In this document: one piece after another, positions 59,809-64,000 of the stretch
How positions within the stretch are numbered: position 1 is the first letter of the stretch
Layout of the letters: every line of letters begins with the position of its first letter
Assembly: GCF_051903925.1 (NCBI RefSeq)
Contig: NZ_CP173678.1
Location: forward strand, 4,278,001 to 4,342,000
DNA: 64,000 nucleotides
Direction of reading: 5' to 3'
Source: G051903925 sp051903925
GTDB lineage: Bacteria > Pseudomonadota > Alphaproteobacteria > Zavarziniales > Zavarziniaceae
The notes under the pieces: model-generated
The model's input: the letters and a program-made list of their open reading frames with translations, nothing else
Databases searched by the model: none
What the model was told of the DNA's origin: nothing
Program-made: the position numbers and the translations under genes

Positions 59809-60255
59809 TCAGGACTTGGCGTCGAGGCGCACGACCTTGCCCTCGGCCGAGGCGGCAAAGGTTTCCAGCGCGCTTTTCTGGTGCGAGAGCAGGTCAAGCA
59901 GTTCGGAGCGCAGGTCGTCGGCGCGTGAGCGCGTGGCGTCCAGGCCCTCCAACGCGGCCTGCAATTCGTCTGTCACGACGTTGAGCAGGCTGAGATTGGT
60001 GGGCCCGATCGGGCGGCGCTGGTCCAGCATCTGGTCGATGCCTTCCAGCACGCGCTGCATCTCGCGCCGCTTGGCCCAGACCTGGGCTTCGGCCTTGTCC
60101 ACCAGCTTCGCGGCCAGGACGAAGGACCCGGCGCGCTCGCCATAGGACTGCAGGCTGTCCGCGAACGCGCTGGCCGATTCCATGTAGCGCGATTCCTGCA
60201 CGGGCGAGGTCAGTTGGCGGACGAGCGGGCGATCGTTTTCTGCGGCGTTGGACAT
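59809..60255 (-). CDS. Hypothetical coiled-coil protein (148 aa)
   Basis: A highly helical, charged protein with no Cys, no signal peptide and no membrane segment. It has long amphipathic stretches such as LVDKAEAQVWAKRREMQRVL and LEGLDATRSRADDLRSELLD, suggesting a cytoplasmic coiled-coil. No named domain is recognised. The ATG at 60255 has AGGAGG about 10 bp upstream, strong support for this start; the frame runs further upstream but without coding character. Function unknown. Confidence 0.75.
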   Translation of the reverse strand: MSNAAENDRPLVRQLTSPVQESRYMESASAFADSLQSYGERAGSFVLAAKLVDKAEAQVWAKRREMQRVLEGIDQMLDQRRPIGPTNLSLLNVVTDELQAALEGLDATRSRADDLRSELLDLLSHQKSALETFAASAEGKVVRLDAKS

Positions 60256-60632
60256 GGACTGCGCCTCCTGACGCGCGAGTCTAGACGAGTCGGCGCCCTG
60301 CACGATACCGGTGCGGCGCGCAATCGGGCCGTGGCCACAAAAAAGTTGCCGGCCATGCGAAGGATTCCGCCCGCCGCGGCGTAGTAACACTGCGCCTGCA
60401 TGCCGGCCGCAGCGCATCGCGCGGGGCCGGATCCTTGAGGCGGGGCGCACCCTGGCGTGCGCCCAAAAAAGAGGCCCCGCTCGAAAGCGGGGCCAGGAGG
60501 GCATTAGGAGTCGATGCCCATGCTGACCGCCGAATGAGGCGAAATCATGGCGTGGCGGCGTGACGCAGGTCGCGCCGCCCGTCATCGATCCAGGTTCTTC
60601 ATTCGGATCAAAGACTTGTCCGGCCCGATGGA
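60256..60632. other. 377-bp gene-free region with strong hairpins
   Basis: It lies between the coiled-coil gene and the cupin gene, both on the minus strand, so it must hold the promoter of the first and the 3' end of the second. I see two stable stem-loops (GGGCGCAC/GTGCGCCC around 60443-60464 and GGCCCCGCT/AGCGGGGCC at 60473-60494) flanking an A-run. A tiny plus-strand ORF of seven codons (MPMLTAE, about 60515-60538) follows an AGGAG. It could encode a small RNA or leader, but nothing here identifies one. Confidence 0.5.
60463..60494 (-). terminator. Rho-independent terminator, minus strand
   Basis: Read on the minus strand, GGCCCCGCT-TTCG-AGCGGGGCC (60494-60473) is followed by TC and six T (complement of the A-run 60465-60470). 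It is a textbook intrinsic terminator in the orientation of the cupin gene, whose stop lies about 140 bp upstream. The UUCG-like loop adds stability. Confidence 0.75.
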
Positions 60633-60941
60633 TCAGCCTGGCCGGTCCATGAACTCGATCTCGACGAAGATCACCTCCGCAGCTGTGCGGTTCTGGACGT
60701 CGTGCTCCACCCCTGCCGCCCGCGAATAGGGCACCTGGGGAGAGATCGGCCGGGTCGCGGTGCCGGTCGCGTCGACGATGGTGAGCTCGCCCGCAGTCAG
60801 GGGCACGACCACGTAGTCGAAGTCGTGGCGGTGGTGGCCGGTGGCGCTGCCGGGTGGAAACCGCCATTCCGTGACCCGCACATGCGGTTCGCTGACCCGG
60901 GTCGTGGGGATGGCGGAGCTGAGGTCGCTTGGCGTGCACAT
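60633..60941 (-). CDS. Small cupin-domain protein
   Basis: 102 residues forming a single cupin barrel. Motif 1 is GSATGHHRHDFDYVVVPLTAG with two His and an acidic residue suited to metal binding; motif 2 (about 70-90) reads PYSRAAGVEHDVQNRTA with a further His. The neat end FVEIEFMDRP is typical of small cupins of the AraC/acireductone-like type. ATG 60941 is chosen since it begins shortly before the first strand; an upstream start at 61013 adds unconserved sequence. Role unknown. Confidence 0.85.
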   Translation of the reverse strand: MCTPSDLSSAIPTTRVSEPHVRVTEWRFPPGSATGHHRHDFDYVVVPLTAGELTIVDATGTATRPISPQVPYSRAAGVEHDVQNRTAAEVIFVEIEFMDRPG

Positions 60942-61097
60942 GGCCGGATTATGCGGGCTGATCCGCGTCCTGTCGCCAGGGTTCGGGACCACGGTCGGGC
61001 AAGGCGCTTGCACCCGCCCCGGCTAGGCTGCATTAGACTGCGCGTTTTCGCCGGAACCGATGGCCCGGCGTGGCACTGCGGCAGATTGGATGACGGC

Positions 61098-62072
61098 GTG
61101 AGCTTCGGGCAAAGCGCATTGGCGATCGGGTGGCTGCCGCGGCTGGGGATCGCGCTGGCGCTGGCCGCCCTTGTCTGGCTGGGCGTCGCCTGGGCGTGGT
61201 TCGGCGGGGGCGAGGCGCTGCTGGGCCCGGTGGCCGAATTCGGCTTCATGCGGCGCGCCCTGGTCGCGTGCCTGGCCCTGGCCCTGGGTGCGGGGCCGCT
61301 CGGCGCATTCCTGGTGCTGCGTCGCATGAGCCTGATGGGCGACGCCATGAGCCACGCCGTGCTGCCGGGTGCCGCGGTCGGCTTCCTGCTCGCCGGCCTG
61401 TCCTTCTGGGCGATGAGCCTGGGCGGGCTGATCGCCGGACTGTCCGTTGCCCTGCTGTCGGGTGCCGTGACCCGCACAACCCGCCTGCGCGAGGACGCGA
61501 GCTTCGCTGGCTTCTACCTGCTGTCATTGTCGCTGGGGGTCGGCCTGGTCTCGCTCAAGGGCAGCAATGTCGACCTGCTGCACATCCTGTTCGGCTCGAT
61601 CCTGGGTGTCGACGATGCCGGACTGCTGCAGGTCGCCGGCACGACCACCCTGACGCTGGTGGTGCTGGCCGTGCTCTGGCGGCCGCTGGTGGTCGAGTGC
61701 TTCGATCCCGGGTTCCTGCGCGCGGTGGGCGGTGGCGGTTCCATCGCCCATGCCGTCTTCCTGTGCCTGGTCGTGCTGAACCTGGTCGCCGGGTTCCAGG
61801 CACTGGGCACGCTGCTGTCGGTCGGCCTGATGATGCTGCCCGCGGCCTCCGCCCGGCTGTGGACGGACGAAGTCTGGACCATGGCCGCCCTGGCATCGGC
61901 GATCGCAGCGGTCAGCGCCCTGGTCGGCCTGCTCGCCTCCTACTATCTCAGCCTGCCCTCGGGCCCGGCCATCGTCATGACGGCGGGCATCGCCTATCTC
62001 TTCTCCATCGTCGCCGGGACGCGTCAGGGCCTGCTCGCCCAGGTCCTGCCCCGGCGCCATCTGGAAGCGTGA
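61098..62072 (+). CDS. znuB: Zinc/manganese ABC transporter permease (ZnuB/MntB family)
   Basis: 324 residues, about eight helices, ABC-3 family. Key segments: LGAFLVLRRMSLMGDAMSHAVLPGAAVGFLL, DLLHILFGSILGV, GFQALGTLLSVGLMMLPAASARLWTDEVWTM and ASYYLSLPSGPAIVMTAG (each read in shorter parts). It forms the membrane channel for Zn2+ or Mn2+ import. Neither the ATPase (ZnuC) nor the binding protein (ZnuA) is in the window, which is unusual. The start is GTG 61098; the coding frame upstream is open but lacks conservation. The COG0523 GTPase follows after 8 bp, which favours zinc over manganese. Confidence 0.9.
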   Translation: MSFGQSALAIGWLPRLGIALALAALVWLGVAWAWFGGGEALLGPVAEFGFMRRALVACLALALGAGPLGAFLVLRRMSLMGDAMSHAVLPGAAVGFLLAGLSFWAMSLGGLIAGLSVALLSGAVTRTTRLREDASFAGFYLLSLSLGVGLVSLKGSNVDLLHILFGSILGVDDAGLLQVAGTTTLTLVVLAVLWRPLVVECFDPGFLRAVGGGGSIAHAVFLCLVVLNLVAGFQALGTLLSVGLMMLPAASARLWTDEVWTMAALASAIAAVSALVGLLASYYLSLPSGPAIVMTAGIAYLFSIVAGTRQGLLAQVLPRRHLEA

Positions 62073-62080
62073 GGAACCCC

Positions 62081-63157
62081 ATGGACAAAGTGCCGGTAAC
62101 GGTGCTGACCGGCTATCTTGGCGCCGGCAAGACAACCCTTCTCAACCGCATCCTGACCGAACCGCACGGCCGCCGCTTCGCCGTGATCGTGAACGAGTTC
62201 GGCGAGATCGGCATCGACAACGACCTCGTCGTGGATTCGGACGAGGAAGTGTTCGAGATGAACAACGGGTGCATCTGCTGCACCGTGCGCGGCGACCTGA
62301 TCCGCATCCTGGGCGGCCTGATGAAGCGCACCGGCCGCTTTGACGCGATCCTGGTCGAGACGACGGGCCTGGCCGACCCCGCCCCCGTGGCCCAGACCTT
62401 CTTCGCCGATGCGGAGGTGGCACGCCGGGCCCGCCTGGACTCGATCGTGACCGTGGTCGACGCCCGCCATGTCCTGCAGCGGCTGGCAGACACGCGCGAG
62501 GCGGAGGAGCAGATCGCCTTCGCCGACTACCTCGTCCTCAACAAGACCGACCTGGTCAGCCCCGCCGAATTGGCCGAGGTCGAGCGCCGCATCCGCGAGA
62601 TCAACGCCTATGCCACCATTCGCCGGGCCGAGCGCTCGAACGTGCCGGTGGACGAGTTGTGGGACCGCGGCGCCTTTGACCTGGATCGCATCCTGTCCCT
62701 GGATCCGGAATTCCTGAAGGCCCAGGCCGAGCATCATCACCATACCGGCGACGATTGCGACCATCCCAGCCATGCCCACGATCACGATCACCACGACCAT
62801 GACCACAGCGGCGACGACTGCGACCACCCCAGCCACCATCACCACCAGCACAAGCGTCATGCCGACGACGTGACCAGCGTCTCCCTCTCGACCGAGGCGC
62901 CATTGTCGGAAGGCCGCTTCAACCAGTGGATCAGCACGCTACTGCGCGAGCAGGGGCAGGACATCCTGCGCAGCAAGGGCATCCTGTCCTTTACCGGGCA
63001 GGACCAGCAGTTCGTCTTCCAGGGCGTGCACATGATGACCGAGGGCGAGTACGTGCGCCCCTGGGGCACCGGCCCCCGCATCAGTCGCATGGTCCTGATT
63101 GGACGCAAGCTGGACGAGGCGGCCTTGCGGGCGGGCTTTGCCGCCTGCACGGCCTGA
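62081..63157 (+). CDS. COG0523 metal-chaperone GTPase with His-rich loop (ZigA/YeiR-type)
   Basis: 358 residues. The G3E GTPase domain has P-loop GYLGAGKTT (11-19), NEFGEIGIDN, the metal-binding CXCC motif Cys64-Ile-Cys-Cys67 (NNGCICCTVRGDL), ETTGLADPAPV and NKTDL. A His-rich insert at 218-260 (19 His and 2 Cys in 43 residues) contains the segment GDDCDHPSH twice. The C-terminal CobW_C domain ends with GPRISRMVLIGRKLD. Such proteins deliver or store zinc under GTP control. The name CobW would mislead: the neighbours are a ZnuB permease and a WD40 protein, not corrin genes. Its 8-bp spacing to znuB implies co-transcription. Confidence 0.92.
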   Translation: MDKVPVTVLTGYLGAGKTTLLNRILTEPHGRRFAVIVNEFGEIGIDNDLVVDSDEEVFEMNNGCICCTVRGDLIRILGGLMKRTGRFDAILVETTGLADPAPVAQTFFADAEVARRARLDSIVTVVDARHVLQRLADTREAEEQIAFADYLVLNKTDLVSPAELAEVERRIREINAYATIRRAERSNVPVDELWDRGAFDLDRILSLDPEFLKAQAEHHHHTGDDCDHPSHAHDHDHHDHDHSGDDCDHPSHHHHQHKRHADDVTSVSLSTEAPLSEGRFNQWISTLLREQGQDILRSKGILSFTGQDQQFVFQGVHMMTEGEYVRPWGTGPRISRMVLIGRKLDEAALRAGFAACTA

Positions 63158-63171
63158 GCGGGAAGGCCTTT

Positions 63172-64000
63172 ATGTCGACGGTTGCAGAAGCGCAGGACCA
63201 GGCGGTCCGCCGCTACACCTACAATGGCGAGATCTCGGGCCTGGCCTGGACGCGCGATGGCTCGGTCGCGGGCGTCGCGCTCAGCGACGGCACCCTGCGC
63301 CTGATCGGGCCGGAGGGGGAGGTCGCTGCGGTGGAGCATGCCGGCGCCATCCTGGCCCTGGCCCCGGACAGCAGCCGCGACGGCCTGCTGACGGGCGGTG
63401 ACGATGGGCGCGTCATGCTGGTCCGCCCCGGCGCTGCGCCCCAGGTCGTGGGGGAGGCCAAACGGACCTGGATCGGGGCGTTGGCCACGCATCCCGCCGG
63501 CGGCCGCGTCGCCGCGACGGGCAAGACGGTGCGCCTGGTCGCGGACCAAGGCTTCGGCGCCGAAAGTGCGGCCCACCCCAGCACCGTCACGGCGCTGGCC
63601 ATCAACGCCAAGGGCAAGCGCCTGGCCGCGGCCCATTATGGTGGCCTGAGCCTGTGGTGGGCGGGTGGCCTGTCCGGCACCCCGCTGGGCCTGAAGTGGA
63701 AGGGCTCGCACATCGCCGCGACCTGGAGCCCTGACGGCACCTATGTCGTCAGCGCAACCCAGGAGAACGAGCTGCACGGCTGGCGCCTGCCGGAGGGCAA
63801 GGACTTCCGCATGAGCGGCTATGCCGGCTCGACCCGCTCGCTGTCCTGGACCGCGGACGGCCGCTTCCTGGCCTGCAGCGGCGCCTCGATCCTGACGCTG
63901 TGGGACTTCTCCGGGAAGGGGCCGCAAGGCCGCCCGCCGCGCGAGCTGGAGGCCGGGGACCATGGCCTGATCGTGGAGGTGGCGTGCCACCCCCTCCTGC
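63172..64000 (+). CDS. WD40-repeat protein (3' end outside window)
   Basis: 276 codons are visible and the frame is open at the right edge. ATG 63172 (MSTVAEAQDQAVRRY) follows the GTPase stop by 14 bp. Repeated beta-propeller blades are seen, such as ISGLAWTRDGSVAGVALSDG, VTALAINAKGKRLAAAHYGG, HIAATWSPDGTYVVSATQEN and RSLSWTADGRFLACSGAS. WD40 proteins are scaffolds. The tight linkage to a ZnuB permease and a COG0523 GTPase points to a part in metal handling in the same operon (inference). The protein has no signal peptide and is likely cytoplasmic. Confidence 0.88.
   Translation, partial: MSTVAEAQDQAVRRYTYNGEISGLAWTRDGSVAGVALSDGTLRLIGPEGEVAAVEHAGAILALAPDSSRDGLLTGGDDGRVMLVRPGAAPQVVGEAKRTWIGALATHPAGGRVAATGKTVRLVADQGFGAESAAHPSTVTALAINAKGKRLAAAHYGGLSLWWAGGLSGTPLGLKWKGSHIAATWSPDGTYVVSATQENELHGWRLPEGKDFRMSGYAGSTRSLSWTADGRFLACSGASILTLWDFSGKGPQGRPPRELEAGDHGLIVEVACHPLL

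Noticed and set aside
62081..63157. Calling this GTPase CobW and linking it to the cob operon
   Set aside because: It lies 48 kb from the cob genes, next to a ZnuB permease, and has a His-rich loop and CXCC motif typical of zinc-linked COG0523 members.

Overview
The window is a GC-rich (visibly about 70 percent G+C), densely coded chromosomal segment. The gene families suggest an alphaproteobacterium, perhaps of the Rhodospirillales/Rhizobiales type: aerobic CobN-dependent cobalamin synthesis, GlxBCD with GlnT, a HAD-UbiA fusion, a CreD homologue and a COG0523 zinc GTPase. No rRNA, tRNA, IS element, prophage or CRISPR array was recognised. Genus-level assignment is inference only.

Layout, left to right. 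1-3.6 kb: the tail of a degenerate EAL protein, a small lipoprotein, and an OmpR-type response regulator with its histidine kinase. 3.6-7.2 kb: an MFS transporter, an NtaA/SnaA-type flavin monooxygenase, a UPF0178 (YaiI) protein and a small basic protein. 7.3-14.8 kb, minus strand: a late cobalamin block, transcribed cobU-cobC-cobN-cobO-cobQ. 14.8-41.0 kb, minus strand: a two-partner secretion operon. It runs from a FhaC/ShlB-type TpsB transporter to a 7,119-residue TpsA exoprotein, then to a TPR-CHAT protease with a lipoprotein signal. The tpsA stop overlaps the CHAT start, and cobU begins only 8 bp after the CHAT stop. About 26 kb is therefore one tightly packed secretion and protease module feeding directly into the B12 genes.

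41.4-43.8 kb: a CreD-like membrane protein and a crotonase. 43.9-48.7 kb: four plus-strand genes resembling the mycobacterial decaprenylphosphoryl-arabinose route. These are a HAD-UbiA fusion, a DprE1-like FAD oxidase, a DprE2-like SDR and a GT-C-type membrane glycosyltransferase. They suggest that this Gram-negative makes polyprenyl-phosphate-arabinose and attaches it to something. 48.6-50.5 kb: a TetR regulator and a four-helix membrane protein on the minus strand. 50.6-56.1 kb: glxB-glxC-glxD (overlapping), then glnT, a [2Fe-2S] ferredoxin and an alpha/beta hydrolase. The first four look like an N-methylglutamate or glutamate-type amidotransferase/synthase system with a GlnT/GmaS-type ligase.

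56.1-64 kb: a translationally coupled pair (CDP-alcohol phosphatidyltransferase and a flippase-like LPG-synthase-TM protein), two tandem TraB/GumN proteins, a coiled-coil protein and a small cupin. The window ends in a metal-homeostasis group: a ZnuB-type permease, a COG0523 GTPase with a very His-rich loop, and a WD40 protein cut by the window edge.

The most interesting parts are the TpsB-TpsA-CHAT operon, with its internal 522-bp tandem repeats, and the DprE1/E2 arabinose operon, whose DprE1 naturally carries Ala where benzothiazinone drugs attack Cys.
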